Shown in pieces: positions 8,451 through 17,772 of a stretch of 64,000 bases of DNA. Under the pieces are notes generated by a model. That model did not search any database, had not been told where the DNA came from, and saw nothing but the letters and a program-made list of their open reading frames with translations. The DNA lies in assembly GCF_001982635.1 (NCBI RefSeq), contig NZ_MKFI01000002.1, positions 124,001 through 188,000 of the forward strand. Direction: 5' to 3'. Numbering within the stretch: position 1 is the stretch's first letter; the number at the start of each line of letters is the position of its first letter. Origin of the DNA: Bradyrhizobium mercantei. Lineage in GTDB: Bacteria; Pseudomonadota; Alphaproteobacteria; Rhizobiales; Xanthobacteraceae. Both the position numbers and the translations under genes were made by a program.

Positions 8451-9176
8451 ATGACGCAACCTGCGAAGGTCCAAGAGCCCTCGATGGAGGAGATCCTGGC
8501 GTCGATCCGTCGCATCATTGCCGACGACGAGGCGAAGCCGGCCGCGGCCGAGAAGCCTGCTCCAGCCGCTGCAGCGCCACCGCCGAAGGTCGAGCCGCCG
8601 CCAGCGGCTACCAAGCCCGCGATGAAGAGCCCGCCGCCCGCAGCGCCACCGGCTGCGAAGGCCGCCGCGCCCGCTCCAAAATCACCGCCGGCAGCACCGG
8701 CGGCCAGCAACAGTCAGGACGACATCGATTCGCTGCTGGCCAGCCTCGACGAGGCGACCCCCGCGGCCGAGATCAGGCCGTCGCCGCAGCCAGAAGCCGA
8801 TGTGTTCGAGCTCACCGACGACATGGCGCTGCCGGAGCCGGCCCCCGCAGCGGCGGCCGCGCCGTCGTTCCGCAAGGTCGAGCCGCAGGACGATGTCGAG
8901 TTCACGGAGGCCCGGGGCCGGGAGCCGGTCCGGGAACCGCCGCCGATCGAGACCGCGCCGATGCAGCAGATCATCTCGGGAACCACGATGCGGGCGGTCG
9001 AGTCCGCCTTCAACTCGCTGGCCAACACCGTGCTGAGCAACAATGCTCGGACACTGGAGGATCTGGTCAAGGAGATGCTGCGGCCGATGCTGAAGTCTTG
9101 GCTGGACGACAACCTGCCGGGGCTGGTCGAGCGGATCGTCAAGGCCGAGATCGAGCGGGTATCCCGCGGGCGGTAG
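8451..9176 (+). CDS. popZ: polar organizing protein PopZ (DUF2497)
   Basis: PopZ forms a polymeric microdomain at the cell pole that anchors the chromosome origin and recruits cell-cycle proteins in alphaproteobacteria. The 241-residue product has the family's three parts. The first is an N-terminal partner-binding helix (PSMEEILASIRRIIADDE). The second is a long proline/alanine-rich disordered linker (about residues 25-150). The third is a C-terminal oligomerisation block (LEDLVKEMLRPMLKSWLDDN ... ERIVKAEIERV). GGAG at 8441-8444 sits six bases before the chosen ATG. valS lies directly downstream, as in many relatives. Confidence 0.93.
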   Translation: MTQPAKVQEPSMEEILASIRRIIADDEAKPAAAEKPAPAAAAPPPKVEPPPAATKPAMKSPPPAAPPAAKAAAPAPKSPPAAPAASNSQDDIDSLLASLDEATPAAEIRPSPQPEADVFELTDDMALPEPAPAAAAAPSFRKVEPQDDVEFTEARGREPVREPPPIETAPMQQIISGTTMRAVESAFNSLANTVLSNNARTLEDLVKEMLRPMLKSWLDDNLPGLVERIVKAEIERVSRGR

Positions 9177-9344
9177 CTCCACCGGGCGTTAGCTCCGCCG
9201 CGGGCGTCGCTCCGTCCGCAAGGGCTGGCAACCCTCATTCAGCCCCCCAAATTGCCCTAAACGCCGTTTTGACGTGCCGGTCCGGTTGACTTGGTGCGCT
9301 CCGGCGGCTTTCTACCCTTTCCCCAAGGTCCACAGCGCATTGTC

Positions 9345-12212
9345 ATGATCGAGAAAAACTATCAGCCCGCCGATATCGAGCTCCGGATGGCCCAGATCTG
9401 GGAGGAGAGCGGTGCGTTCAAGGCCGGCCGGCCCGAGCGCAAGGACGCCGCGCCTTTCACCATCGTGATCCCGCCGCCGAACGTGACCGGCTCGCTGCAC
9501 ATGGGCCACGCGCTCAACAACACGCTGCAGGACATCCTGTGCCGGTTCGAGCGGATGCGGGGCCGCGACGTGCTGTGGCAGCCCGGCACCGACCACGCCG
9601 GCATCGCCACCCAGATGGTGGTCGAGCGTCAGTTGATGGAACGGCAGGAGCCGGGGCGGCGCGACATGGGCCGTGCCAAGTTCCTCGAGCGGGTCTGGCA
9701 GTGGAAAGCCGAGAGCGGCGGTACCATCGTCAATCAGCTCAAGCGTCTCGGCGCGTCCTGCGACTGGTCGCGCGAGCGCTTCACCATGGACGAGGGCCTG
9801 TCGCGCGCCGTCGTCAAGGTGTTCGTCGAGCTGCATCGCGACGGGCTGATCTACAAGGACAAGCGGCTGGTCAACTGGGACCCCAAGCTGCTCACCGCGA
9901 TCTCGGATCTCGAAGTCGTGCAGAAGGAGGTCAAGGGCCATCTCTGGTACCTGCGCTATCCGATCGAGGGCCGCACGTTCAGCCCTGAGGACCCGAAATC
10001 GTTCATCGTGGTCGCGACGACGCGTCCCGAGACGATGCTCGGCGACACCGCGGTCGCGGTGCATCCGGACGACGAGCGCTACGCCGATCTGGTCGGCCAG
10101 CACGTCATCCTGCCGCTGGTCGGCCGCAAAATTCCGATCGTCGCCGACGCCTATTCCGATCCGGAGAAGGGCTCGGGCGCGGTCAAGGTGACGCCGGCGC
10201 ACGACTTCAACGACTTCGAGATCGGCAAGCGCCACGGCCTGCCGCAGATCAGCGTGCTCGATCAGGAGGGCTGTCTCAGCCTGGTCGGCAACGAGGACTA
10301 TCTGCGCGGGCTGCCGATGGCCGCCGAAGAATTTGCCGCCGAGTTCGACAAGATCGAACGCTTCGCGGCGCGCAAGAAGATCGTGGCGCGGCTGGAGGAG
10401 TTCGGCTTCCTCGAGCGGATCGAGCCCAACACCCACATGGTGCCGCATGGCGACCGTTCCGACGTCGTGATCGAGCCGTACCTCACCGACCAGTGGTATG
10501 TCGACGCCCACACGCTGGCGCAGCCGGCAATGGCGGCGGTGCGCTCGGGCGAGACGACGTTCGTGCCGAAGAACTGGGAAAAGACCTATTTCGAATGGAT
10601 GGAGAACATCCAGCCCTGGTGCATCTCGCGCCAGCTCTGGTGGGGCCATCAGATCCCGGCCTGGTACGGCCCCGACGGCAAGGTGTTTGTCGCCGAGACC
10701 GAGGAAGAGGCGGTCGGCAACGCGCTCGGCTATTACGTCGAGCAGGAAGTCATCACGCCGGAGCAGGGCCACGACATGGCCACTGATCCCGCCAAGCGCG
10801 AGGGCTTCATCACGCGCGACGAGGACGTGCTCGACACCTGGTTCTCGTCGGCGCTGTGGCCGTTCTCGACGCTGGGCTGGCCGGACGACGCACCGGAGGT
10901 CGCGCGCTACTACCCGACCAACACGCTGGTCACCGGCTTCGACATCATCTTCTTCTGGGTCGCCCGCATGATGATGATGGGCCTCCACTTCATGAAGCAG
11001 GCGCCGTTCTCGACCGTCTACATCCACCGTCTCGTCCGCGACGAGAAGGGTGCCAAGATGTCGAAGTCGAAGGGCAACGTCATCGACCCGCTCGGCGTGA
11101 TCGACGAATACGGCGCCGACGCGCTGCGCTTCGCGCTGACCCGCGAGGCGGCGCAGGGCCATGACATCCGTCTGTCGCCGCATCTGGTCGAGACCAACCG
11201 CAATTTCGCGACCAAGTTCTGGAACGCCTGCCGCTTCGCCGAGATGAACGAATGCGTCAAGCCGGACGGTTTTGATCCGAAGGCCGCCAAGGAAACGCTG
11301 AACCGCTGGATTGCGCACGAGACCTCGCGCGTCACCCGCGAGGTGACCGAGACGATCGAGGATCATCGCTTCAACGATGCCGCCGGCGCGATCTACCGCT
11401 TCGTCTGGAACGTGTTCTGCGACTGGTATCTCGAGCTCGCCAAGCCGGTGCTGATGGGCGAGGAGGGCGCGGCCAAAACCGAGACCCGCGCCATGATCGC
11501 CTGGGCGCGCGACGAGATCCTCAAGCTGCTGCACCCGTTCATGCCCTTCATCACCGAGGAACTGTGGGCCGTGACGGCAAAGCGCGACGGTCTGTTGGTG
11601 CTGGCGTCCTGGCCGCGGAAGTCGGGCGTGACCGGCGAGCAGCTCGCGGCGATCGCGACCGCGGGGCCAATCGTTGATCCGATCATTCCGCCGGTGATTG
11701 CCGCGCTCGACGCCGACGAGTTCAGCGATCCGGCAGCCGAGGCCGAGATCGGCTGGGTGGTCGATCTCGTCACCGCGATGCGCTCGGTGAAGGCGGAGAT
11801 GAACATTCCGCCGTCGACGCTGACGCCGCTCGTGATCGTGACCTCGTCCGACGAGACGCGCGACCGTGCACAGCGCTGGAACGACACCATCAAGCGCCTC
11901 GCGCGCCTGTCGGAGATCTCGTTCGCTGACGCCGCGCCGGAAGGCGCCATGCAGCTTCTGGTGCGTGGCGAAGTCGTCGCACTGCCGCTGAAGGGCGTGA
12001 TCGATCTCGCCGCCGAACGGGCACGGCTAGAGAAGGAACTCGGCAAGGCTGACGCGGATATCAAGCGCGTCGACGCAAAACTCTCCAACGAGAAGTTCGT
12101 CGCCAACGCGCCGGAAGAGCTCGTCGAGGAAGAGAAGGAAAAGCGCGCGGCAGCTCAGGAGCGTCGCGCCAAGATCCTCGAGGCGATCGAACGGCTGAAG
12201 AAGGCGTCATAA
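9345..12212 (+). CDS. valS: valyl-tRNA synthetase
   Basis: This cytosolic class I synthetase charges tRNA-Val and edits mischarged threonine. At 955 residues it has normal family length. The ATP-binding HIGH-type motif appears as PPPNVTGSLHMGHALN, the editing domain lies in the middle, and the KMSKS loop is GAKMSKSKGNVIDP. The C-terminal about 70 residues form the ValS-specific coiled-coil arm (LEKELGKADADIKRVDAKL). The start at 9345 (MIEKNYQPADIE) was preferred over upstream in-frame codons because it begins the conserved N-terminus. Confidence 0.98.
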   Translation: MIEKNYQPADIELRMAQIWEESGAFKAGRPERKDAAPFTIVIPPPNVTGSLHMGHALNNTLQDILCRFERMRGRDVLWQPGTDHAGIATQMVVERQLMERQEPGRRDMGRAKFLERVWQWKAESGGTIVNQLKRLGASCDWSRERFTMDEGLSRAVVKVFVELHRDGLIYKDKRLVNWDPKLLTAISDLEVVQKEVKGHLWYLRYPIEGRTFSPEDPKSFIVVATTRPETMLGDTAVAVHPDDERYADLVGQHVILPLVGRKIPIVADAYSDPEKGSGAVKVTPAHDFNDFEIGKRHGLPQISVLDQEGCLSLVGNEDYLRGLPMAAEEFAAEFDKIERFAARKKIVARLEEFGFLERIEPNTHMVPHGDRSDVVIEPYLTDQWYVDAHTLAQPAMAAVRSGETTFVPKNWEKTYFEWMENIQPWCISRQLWWGHQIPAWYGPDGKVFVAETEEEAVGNALGYYVEQEVITPEQGHDMATDPAKREGFITRDEDVLDTWFSSALWPFSTLGWPDDAPEVARYYPTNTLVTGFDIIFFWVARMMMMGLHFMKQAPFSTVYIHRLVRDEKGAKMSKSKGNVIDPLGVIDEYGADALRFALTREAAQGHDIRLSPHLVETNRNFATKFWNACRFAEMNECVKPDGFDPKAAKETLNRWIAHETSRVTREVTETIEDHRFNDAAGAIYRFVWNVFCDWYLELAKPVLMGEEGAAKTETRAMIAWARDEILKLLHPFMPFITEELWAVTAKRDGLLVLASWPRKSGVTGEQLAAIATAGPIVDPIIPPVIAALDADEFSDPAAEAEIGWVVDLVTAMRSVKAEMNIPPSTLTPLVIVTSSDETRDRAQRWNDTIKRLARLSEISFADAAPEGAMQLLVRGEVVALPLKGVIDLAAERARLEKELGKADADIKRVDAKLSNEKFVANAPEELVEEEKEKRAAAQERRAKILEAIERLKKAS

Positions 12213-12242
12213 CAGACGCCTTCATGGTAGACGCTTTGGTGC

Positions 12243-12848
12243 TCAGAACCGCTTGCTGAGGAATTTCGATCCCTTCAGCCCGTAGCGCCAGGGCAGCTCG
12301 ACCGCCTTGGTGATGCCGATGCGGATTCCGGTGACGATGTCGGGCGTCTCGGTGCGCGTGTGGAGCGCGATCGGCGGACGGTCGAGCGGCAATTCGCTGT
12401 GCGCGATCGTGATGCCCATCGCCTCGCAGAGCTTGCCGGGCCCCGAGCACAGCGCGCGCTCGTCTTCCAGCCCGCGCCGCCGGCGCATCGCGGCGAGCCC
12501 ATGGGTCGGCTCGATCGCACGGATCAAGACGGCGCTGGCCGAACCGGCTTCCTCGCAGACGAAGTTGACGCACCAATGGATGCCGTAGGAGCGGTAGACA
12601 TAGGAGAAGCCCGGCGGGCCGAACATCACCTGGTTGCGCGGGGTCGGTCCGTTGAAGGAGTGGGCCGCCGGTTCGGTGTGATGGTAGGCCTCGACCTCGG
12701 TGATGATGCCGCCGACGCCGCCGACCAGGAAGGTTGCGCCGATCAGGTCGGGCGCAACCTCATGCACGCTGCGATCGAAGAACGAGCGTTTCAGCGCCTT
12801 GCCGAGGCGCGGCGCGGTCGCACGGGTGGATCGGGGTTTTTGAACCAT
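12243..12848 (-). CDS. 3-methyladenine DNA glycosylase (AAG/MPG family)
   Basis: This base-excision-repair enzyme removes alkylated purines and hypoxanthine from DNA. The 201-residue product shows the family signatures [35 protein letters not shown] (with the catalytic glutamate), [20 protein letters not shown] and a [13 protein letters not shown] loop. The start at 12848 (MVQKPRS) follows the conserved length; an upstream frame reaching 12944 adds sequence that overlaps the likely lipA promoter. It is transcribed toward valS and ends 30 bp from it. Confidence 0.92.
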   Translation of the reverse strand: MVQKPRSTRATAPRLGKALKRSFFDRSVHEVAPDLIGATFLVGGVGGIITEVEAYHHTEPAAHSFNGPTPRNQVMFGPPGFSYVYRSYGIHWCVNFVCEEAGSASAVLIRAIEPTHGLAAMRRRRGLEDERALCSGPGKLCEAMGITIAHSELPLDRPPIALHTRTETPDIVTGIRIGITKAVELPWRYGLKGSKFLSKRF

Positions 12849-12980
12849 TTTGAGGTGGGAATCGGCATGGAACGGACCGCAACACTGCCAATATCCGGGC
12901 TGATCTGCTAGGGTCGCGGCGCGGGTTGCGAGCCGCACCAACACCGATTAGCTATGGTTTCTCGCGACTTGCAGGCACCT

Positions 12981-13940
12981 ATGGTCACCATCGTCGACAC
13001 CATCTCCACCACCCAGCTCCGCCCGCGCCACCCCGAAAAGGTGAACCGGCCCGATGCCGTGTCCCCGCCGAAGCCGGACTGGATCCGGGTTCGCGCGCCG
13101 AACACGCGCGGCTATGCGGACACCCGCCGGATCGTGAAGGAGAACGGCCTCGTCACGGTGTGCGAGGAGGCGGGCTGCCCCAACATCGGTGAGTGCTGGG
13201 ACAAGAAGCACGCCACCTTCATGATCATGGGCGACACCTGCACGCGGGCCTGCGCGTTCTGCAACGTCAAGACCGGCATGCCCGGCGCGCTCGAGGCGAG
13301 CGAGCCGGAATACGTCGCGGAGGCCACCGCCAAGCTCGGGCTCAGCCACGTCGTGGTGACCTCGGTCGATCGCGACGATCTCGCCGACGGCGGCGCCGAG
13401 CATTTTGCCCAGACCATCCGCGCCATCCGCGCGCGCTGCCCGACCACCACGATCGAGATCCTGACGCCGGACTTTCTGCGCAAGGACGCCGCGCTCGAGC
13501 GCGTGGTCGCGGCCAAGCCCGACGTCTTCAACCACAATCTGGAAACCGTGCCGTCGCGCTATCTGACGGTGCGTCCCGGCGCACGCTATTTCCATTCGAT
13601 CCGGCTGTTGCAGCGGATCAAGGAGATGGATCCGACCATCTTCACCAAGTCGGGCATCATGGTCGGCCTCGGCGAGGAGCGGCACGAGGTGCTACAGGTG
13701 ATGGACGATCTGCGTTCGGCCGACGTCGACTTCCTGACCATCGGCCAGTATTTGCAGCCGACCCGCAAACATCACGCCGTGATGCGCTACGTGACCCCGG
13801 ACGAATTCGCCGGCTACGAGCGCGTCGCCTATACCAAGGGTTTTCTGATGGTGTCGGCCAGTCCGCTGACACGCTCGTCGCATCATGCCGGCGAGGATTT
13901 TGCGAAACTGCAAGCGGCGCGCACGGCCCGCGGCCGCTAG
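12981..13940 (+). CDS. lipA: lipoyl synthase
   Basis: This radical SAM enzyme inserts two sulfurs into octanoyl groups on lipoyl domains of 2-oxoacid dehydrogenases. The 319-residue protein has the auxiliary cluster motif [12 protein letters not shown], the radical SAM motif CTRACAFC, and the C-terminal RSSHHAGE segment whose serine ligates the auxiliary cluster. ATG at 12981 ([11 protein letters not shown]) is chosen because the protein family usually begins here; an ATG at 12954 is in frame. It is followed by a P-loop gene and a RatA-like gene. Confidence 0.97.
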   Translation: MVTIVDTISTTQLRPRHPEKVNRPDAVSPPKPDWIRVRAPNTRGYADTRRIVKENGLVTVCEEAGCPNIGECWDKKHATFMIMGDTCTRACAFCNVKTGMPGALEASEPEYVAEATAKLGLSHVVVTSVDRDDLADGGAEHFAQTIRAIRARCPTTTIEILTPDFLRKDAALERVVAAKPDVFNHNLETVPSRYLTVRPGARYFHSIRLLQRIKEMDPTIFTKSGIMVGLGEERHEVLQVMDDLRSADVDFLTIGQYLQPTRKHHAVMRYVTPDEFAGYERVAYTKGFLMVSASPLTRSSHHAGEDFAKLQAARTARGR

Positions 13941-13949
13941 ATTTTTTTT
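13924..13949 (+). terminator. intrinsic terminator overlapping the lipA stop
   Basis: CGGCC-CGC-GGCCG forms a short hairpin at 13924-13936, followed by CTAGA and eight T residues at 13942-13949. The lipA stop codon sits between stem and T run. Confidence 0.5.
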
Positions 13950-14031
13950 GAACGGCGATAAGCCGGCGCCGCCGCGCGCCGTTGCTTGATCGGCCTCGAC
14001 CGAACCTTGACCCGAATCTTGGACTGGACCA

Positions 14032-14571
14032 ATGCAGCGCGTTCTGGTGATGGGATCGTCGGGATCCGGCAAGTCGACCTTTGCGCGGCGACTGTCCGTC
14101 ATGACGGGCATCCCGACCGTTTCAATCGACGCGCTGTTCTGGAAGCCGGGCTGGGTCGAGTCCGATAAGGACGAATTCAACCGCCGCATGACCGCAGCCG
14201 CGCGAGAGCCGCGCTGGATCATGGATGGAAACTACACCAAGAGTGGTGCAGGTGAGCTGCGCCGCGAGCTGTCCGATACGATCATCTGGTTCGACCTGCC
14301 GCGATCGACCTGCATGCTCGGAATCCTGGGGCGCATTGCCGGCAGCTATGGCCAGGTCCGCCCGGAAATGGCGGAAGGCTGCCCGGAGAAGATCGATCTG
14401 GAATTCTTCCGCTATGTCTGGACCTACCGCCAGCAGCAGCGGCCGAAGCTGCTCGAATACTTTTCAGGATTGCGCCCGGATCAATCGCTGGTCTGCTTTA
14501 CTGCGCGGGCCCAGGCGGACGCATATCTGAACAGCCTCGCACTCCAGCAAAACCGTGCGAGTATCCACTGA
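14032..14571 (+). CDS. P-loop NTPase, DNA topology-modulation (FlaR)-like / adenylate kinase-like
   Basis: The 179-residue soluble protein starts with a Walker A loop (VLVMGSSGSGKST) and continues with DALFWKPGWVE and WIMDGNYT. These are hallmarks of a small nucleoside-kinase-like family often labelled topology modulation protein or AAA family ATPase. Its substrate is unknown. Its stop codon overlaps the start of the following RatA-like gene by one base, so the two are translationally coupled. Confidence 0.78.
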   Translation: MQRVLVMGSSGSGKSTFARRLSVMTGIPTVSIDALFWKPGWVESDKDEFNRRMTAAAREPRWIMDGNYTKSGAGELRRELSDTIIWFDLPRSTCMLGILGRIAGSYGQVRPEMAEGCPEKIDLEFFRYVWTYRQQQRPKLLEYFSGLRPDQSLVCFTARAQADAYLNSLALQQNRASIH

Positions 14572-15038
14572 TGCCTCGATTCTCCAGCAAGCGGCGGGTC
14601 CGCCACACCGCGGCTCAAATGTTCGATCTGGTCGCCGACGTCGAGCGCTATCCGGAATTCGTGCCGTTGTGCCAGGCGCTCAAGATACGACAGCGGACTC
14701 CCAAGGACGACGGCACCGAGGTCGTGGTCGCGGACATGACCGTCTCCTTCAAGCTGGTCAAGGAAACCTTCACCAGCAAGGTGACGCTCGACCGGCCCAA
14801 CCTGAAGATCCTGGTCGAATATCTGCGCGGCCCGTTCAGCAATCTGGAGAACCGCTGGAGCTTTGAGCCGAAGTCGGAGACCGAATGCGATGTCGGCTTC
14901 TTCCTGAACTACGAATTCAAGAGCCGGATGCTGGCAATGCTGATGGGCTCGATGTTCGATGCCGCGTTTTCACGCTTCGCCGCGGCGTTCGAAAAGCGCG
15001 CGGACCAGGTCTACGGCAAGCCTCAGCTGTCGACCTGA
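14571..15038 (+). CDS. RatA/Coq10-type START-domain protein
   Basis: The 155-residue protein covers the whole Polyketide_cyc/START fold of the RatA and Coq10 family (VEYLRGPFSNLENRW, FFLNYEFKSRMLAMLMG). Alphaproteobacterial members are usually thought to bind ubiquinone and support respiration. The E. coli homologue RatA has been reported to inhibit 70S assembly. Which role applies here is not visible. It is translationally coupled to the upstream P-loop gene, and a palindromic repeat follows. Confidence 0.88.
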   Translation: MPRFSSKRRVRHTAAQMFDLVADVERYPEFVPLCQALKIRQRTPKDDGTEVVVADMTVSFKLVKETFTSKVTLDRPNLKILVEYLRGPFSNLENRWSFEPKSETECDVGFFLNYEFKSRMLAMLMGSMFDAAFSRFAAAFEKRADQVYGKPQLST

Positions 15039-15040
15039 TG

Positions 15041-15126
15041 GTCATGGCCGGGCTTGTCCCGGCCATCCACGTCTTTCGTGCAACTGGCGTCAAAGACGTG
15101 GATGCCCGGCACAAGGCCGGGCACGA
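15041..15126. repeat. palindromic intergenic repeat (REP-like), copy 1
   Basis: A long imperfect inverted repeat has arms at 15041-15076 and 15091-15126, each containing its own GGCCGGG/CCCGGCC-type hairpin and the shared inner text CACGTCTT/AAGACGTG. It lies between two converging genes (RatA-like and BA14K). Confidence 0.8.
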
Positions 15127-15146
15127 CGGAGAGTAACGTCAAGTGG

Positions 15147-15545
15147 TTACGGGCAGGAGCGGCGCACGCCGCCAGACGCGATGTAGGTACCCGAAGCCGG
15201 GTCGTAGGAGCGGAAGCGCTGCGAGCAATAGGCGTCGTTGTTGGCCTTGGCCTGGCTTGCTGCAATCGCGCCGCCGATGATCGCGCCGGCCGCCAGCCCG
15301 CCGATGATCGCAGCGCCGTTTCCGCCGCCATGACGGTGGCCATAATACCCACCACGATATCCGCCGCGATAGCCGTAGCGCGGGCCGCCGCCGTGCCAGT
15401 GGCGGTATTGCACATGCTCGACGGAAGTGGGTTGATCCTGCAGCCGGGCTGCGGGCGCGAGCGGGGCGGCGAACGAGGGGGCAACGGTCGTCAGCGTCAT
15501 GGCGCCGGCGGTGATTGCGGCCACGACCATAGTTCCCAACTTCAT
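15147..15545 (-). CDS. BA14K-family secreted protein
   Basis: The 132-residue product has a signal peptide ending FAAPLA. A glycine/tyrosine/histidine-rich middle follows (GYRGGYRGGYYGHRHGGG), then a glycine-zipper-like hydrophobic stretch (IIGGLAAGAIIGGAIA). It ends in the BA14K motif (YCSQRFRSYDPASGTYI ... RRSC). The founding Brucella protein is an immunoreactive lectin-like antigen; in other rhizobia the role is unclear. The second of two tandem ATG codons is chosen because AAGGAG sits six bases before it. Confidence 0.85.
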   Translation of the reverse strand: MKLGTMVVAAITAGAMTLTTVAPSFAAPLAPAARLQDQPTSVEHVQYRHWHGGGPRYGYRGGYRGGYYGHRHGGGNGAAIIGGLAAGAIIGGAIAASQAKANNDAYCSQRFRSYDPASGTYIASGGVRRSCP

Positions 15546-15722
15546 CATTTTCTCCTTGTTGTGGGGATTTTGCCGTTCGAAGAACAGTTGAAACGGCAGA
15601 GTTGGATCAACAGAAAACGGCGAACCGACGTCCGAGTTCCACCTGAGGTCGGCGGCACTGGGTCGCAGTTGACTGGAGGGTAGTGCGAGGCAGCGCTTGG
15701 CGCGACTCGACTTGAGTAAGGC

Positions 15723-16322
15723 CTATCCGCGCGGCGGTCGCCGGCGTTTCGCGGCGTGGCTGCGCGGCGAACGGGCCACTCTCGTCCGCAGCCGGCTGGC
15801 GGCCTCGCGGCGCGGCTTTGCGGCCTGCGGCGGACGCGCAAGCTCCATCAGCATGCGCAGTGCTTCCACGACCGAGCGTTGGCGGACTGTGCTGCGGCCG
15901 ATGGCGCCAAATCGCTGCTCGCGATGAAGGATGCGGCCGTCGCGCGCGGCGACGGCAAAGTGCACAAGCCCGACCGGCTTGCCCGGCGTTGCGCCGCCAG
16001 GGCCTGCGATGCCCGTGATCGAAACCGCAAGGTCGACGCCGGCCTTCTCCAGTGCGCCGATCGCCATCGCGGTCGCGGTTTCCTTGCTCACCGCGCCGAA
16101 CGTCTCCAGCGTCGCCGCCTTGACGCCAAGCATCACCCGTTTGGCCTCGTTCGAATAGGTGACGAAGCCGCGATCGATCACGTCGGACGAGCCGGGGATG
16201 TCGGTGAGCGCGCCCGCGACCAGGCCGCCGGTGCAGGATTCGGCGGTCGCAATGGTCAGCTTGCGCATCCGGCACAGGTCGAGCAGCGAGCGGGACAGGG
16301 CACGAGCGTCGCTGCCGCCCAT
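15723..16322 (-). CDS. pncC: nicotinamide-nucleotide amidohydrolase PncC (CinA C-terminal domain)
   Basis: PncC hydrolyses nicotinamide mononucleotide to nicotinate mononucleotide for NAD recycling. The 199-residue protein has the CinA C-terminal fold with TAESCTGGLVAG (active-site serine), GFVTYSNEAK and SITGIAGPGGATPGKPVG. A basic tail of about 30 residues rich in arginine and proline follows the domain and is unlike E. coli PncC. The start at 16322 lies one base after the ispDF stop codon, so the two form an operon. Confidence 0.9.
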   Translation of the reverse strand: MGGSDARALSRSLLDLCRMRKLTIATAESCTGGLVAGALTDIPGSSDVIDRGFVTYSNEAKRVMLGVKAATLETFGAVSKETATAMAIGALEKAGVDLAVSITGIAGPGGATPGKPVGLVHFAVAARDGRILHREQRFGAIGRSTVRQRSVVEALRMLMELARPPQAAKPRREAASRLRTRVARSPRSHAAKRRRPPRG

Positions 16323-16323
16323 G

Positions 16324-17520
16324 TCAGGCACTCCAGCCCTTATCATCCCAGGGGAGACGGACCGTGGCGCTTGCGGTGGCCGCGATGCCTTCCTCGCGGC
16401 CGGTGAAGCCGAGCCGCTCGCTGGTGGTGGCCTTGACCGCCACCCGCGAGATGTGGACGCCGGAGATCTCCGCGATCTTCGCCCGCATGGTGTCGCGCAA
16501 TGGGCCGATCTTCGGCCGCTCACAGATCAGCGTGACCTCGAGATTGGCGATCCGTCCGCCGCGCGCGGTGACGCGCTCGACGGCGTATTTCAGGAACTGG
16601 TCGGAGGAGGCGCCCTTCCACTTGGCGTCGCTCGGCGGGAAATGCGAGCCGATGTCGCCGTCGGCGAGCGCGCCGAGGATCGCGTCGACCAGCGCATGCA
16701 GCCCGACATCGCCGTCGGAATGGGCCAGGAATCCCTTTGTGTGTGGCACTCGCACGCCGCAGATCATGACATGGTCGCCGTCGCCAAAGGCGTGCACGTC
16801 GTAACCGGTGCCGGTCCTGATGTCGCCGAGCTGGCTTGCGAGCCGCGCTTCCTCGCGCACGAAGTCTTCGGGGGTGGTGAGTTTCATGTTGGCAGGATCA
16901 CCTTCAAACGTCGCAACCGTCAATCCCGCCCATTCAGCAAGTGCGGCATCATCGGTGAAATCGCTGCGGCCCTCGCGCGCGGCGCGACGATGCGCCTCCA
17001 ATATTACGTCGAAACGAAATGCCTGCGGTGTCTGCGCGATCCGCAGGCGCGCGCGCTCCGGCGTCGCCTCGACGTCGCCGGTATCGCCAGTGAGCTTGAT
17101 CGTGTCGGTGACCGGAATCACGGGGATCGCGGCGCCGGTCCGGCCGGCGGCTGCGATCGCACGCGAGATCACGGCCGACGTGACAAAGGGGCGGGCGGCA
17201 TCGTGGATCAGCACGATGTCCGGCTTCTCGCCGGCAAGCGCCTCGAGCCCGGCATGGACCGAGGCCTGCCGGGTGACGCCGCCCGGCGTTGGCGGCTGGT
17301 GGCGGAGGCCTGCCACCGCTTCATCGAACAGCGCAGCGTCGTCGGGATTGACCACCGGCTGCACGGCAAACACATCCGGATGTCCGGAGAACGCCTCCAT
17401 CGCACGGTAGATCACCGTCTGCCCGCCGATCGTCCGATATTGCTTCGGCCCGCCGGCGCCGGCGCGCAGTCCACGGCCGGCTGCGACAAGGATGGCTGCG
17501 GTGCGCTCAGGCTTCGGCAT
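16324..17520 (-). CDS. ispDF: bifunctional IspD/IspF isoprenoid enzyme
   Basis: The protein makes 4-diphosphocytidyl-methylerythritol (IspD half) and the cyclic 2,4-diphosphate (IspF half) in the non-mevalonate isoprenoid pathway. The 398 residues start with the nucleotidyltransferase motif [15 protein letters not shown]...PKQY and contain [10 protein letters not shown]. They switch near residue 240 to IspF ([38 protein letters not shown], and a zinc-site DVH). Fusion of the two domains is normal in alphaproteobacteria. Transcribed away from dusB and upstream of pncC. Confidence 0.96.
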   Translation of the reverse strand: MPKPERTAAILVAAGRGLRAGAGGPKQYRTIGGQTVIYRAMEAFSGHPDVFAVQPVVNPDDAALFDEAVAGLRHQPPTPGGVTRQASVHAGLEALAGEKPDIVLIHDAARPFVTSAVISRAIAAAGRTGAAIPVIPVTDTIKLTGDTGDVEATPERARLRIAQTPQAFRFDVILEAHRRAAREGRSDFTDDAALAEWAGLTVATFEGDPANMKLTTPEDFVREEARLASQLGDIRTGTGYDVHAFGDGDHVMICGVRVPHTKGFLAHSDGDVGLHALVDAILGALADGDIGSHFPPSDAKWKGASSDQFLKYAVERVTARGGRIANLEVTLICERPKIGPLRDTMRAKIAEISGVHISRVAVKATTSERLGFTGREEGIAATASATVRLPWDDKGWSA

Positions 17521-17696
17521 TTTGAACCAATGACAGACGAATCGGGGATGAGGGGAACGGCTGATATCGCCGCGCACAGCCCTTAGCATGACCGCTGCGC
17601 AAAAACAGAGCGTTTGCCGATGACTGTGGGAAAAGCAGATTTTGTTGCAGTGCACTTGCGCAGATGGTAGAAATGTCTAAACCGTAGGCATGAACC

Positions 17697-17722
17697 TTGA
17701 CTGCACAAGAATTGTGCGCAGA
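17697..17722 (+). promoter_or_regulatory. predicted dusB-ntrBC promoter region
   Basis: TTGACT at 17697-17702 is a good -35 box. The -10 region about 17 bases on (AGAATA/GAATAG near 17720) is weak. The space between is filled by the NtrC-like dyad. Confidence 0.4.
17702..17718. promoter_or_regulatory. candidate NtrC-binding site
   Basis: TGCACAAGAATTGTGCG closely follows the published NtrC consensus TGCACCA-N3-TGGTGCA, with a perfect inner dyad GCACAA-GAA-TTGTGC. A weaker match, TGCAGTGCACTTGCGCA, lies at 17646-17662. The position across the core promoter suggests repression by the operon's own product. Confidence 0.55.
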
Positions 17723-17772
17723 ATAGACGATGTCAGCCGCAATGGCGTGGCTAACACAACGACGAGACGGCT

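Noticed and set aside
9312..11534. Open frame of about 740 codons opposite valS
   Set aside because: Same shadow effect; composition is Asp/His/Arg-rich and no start or motif is convincing.
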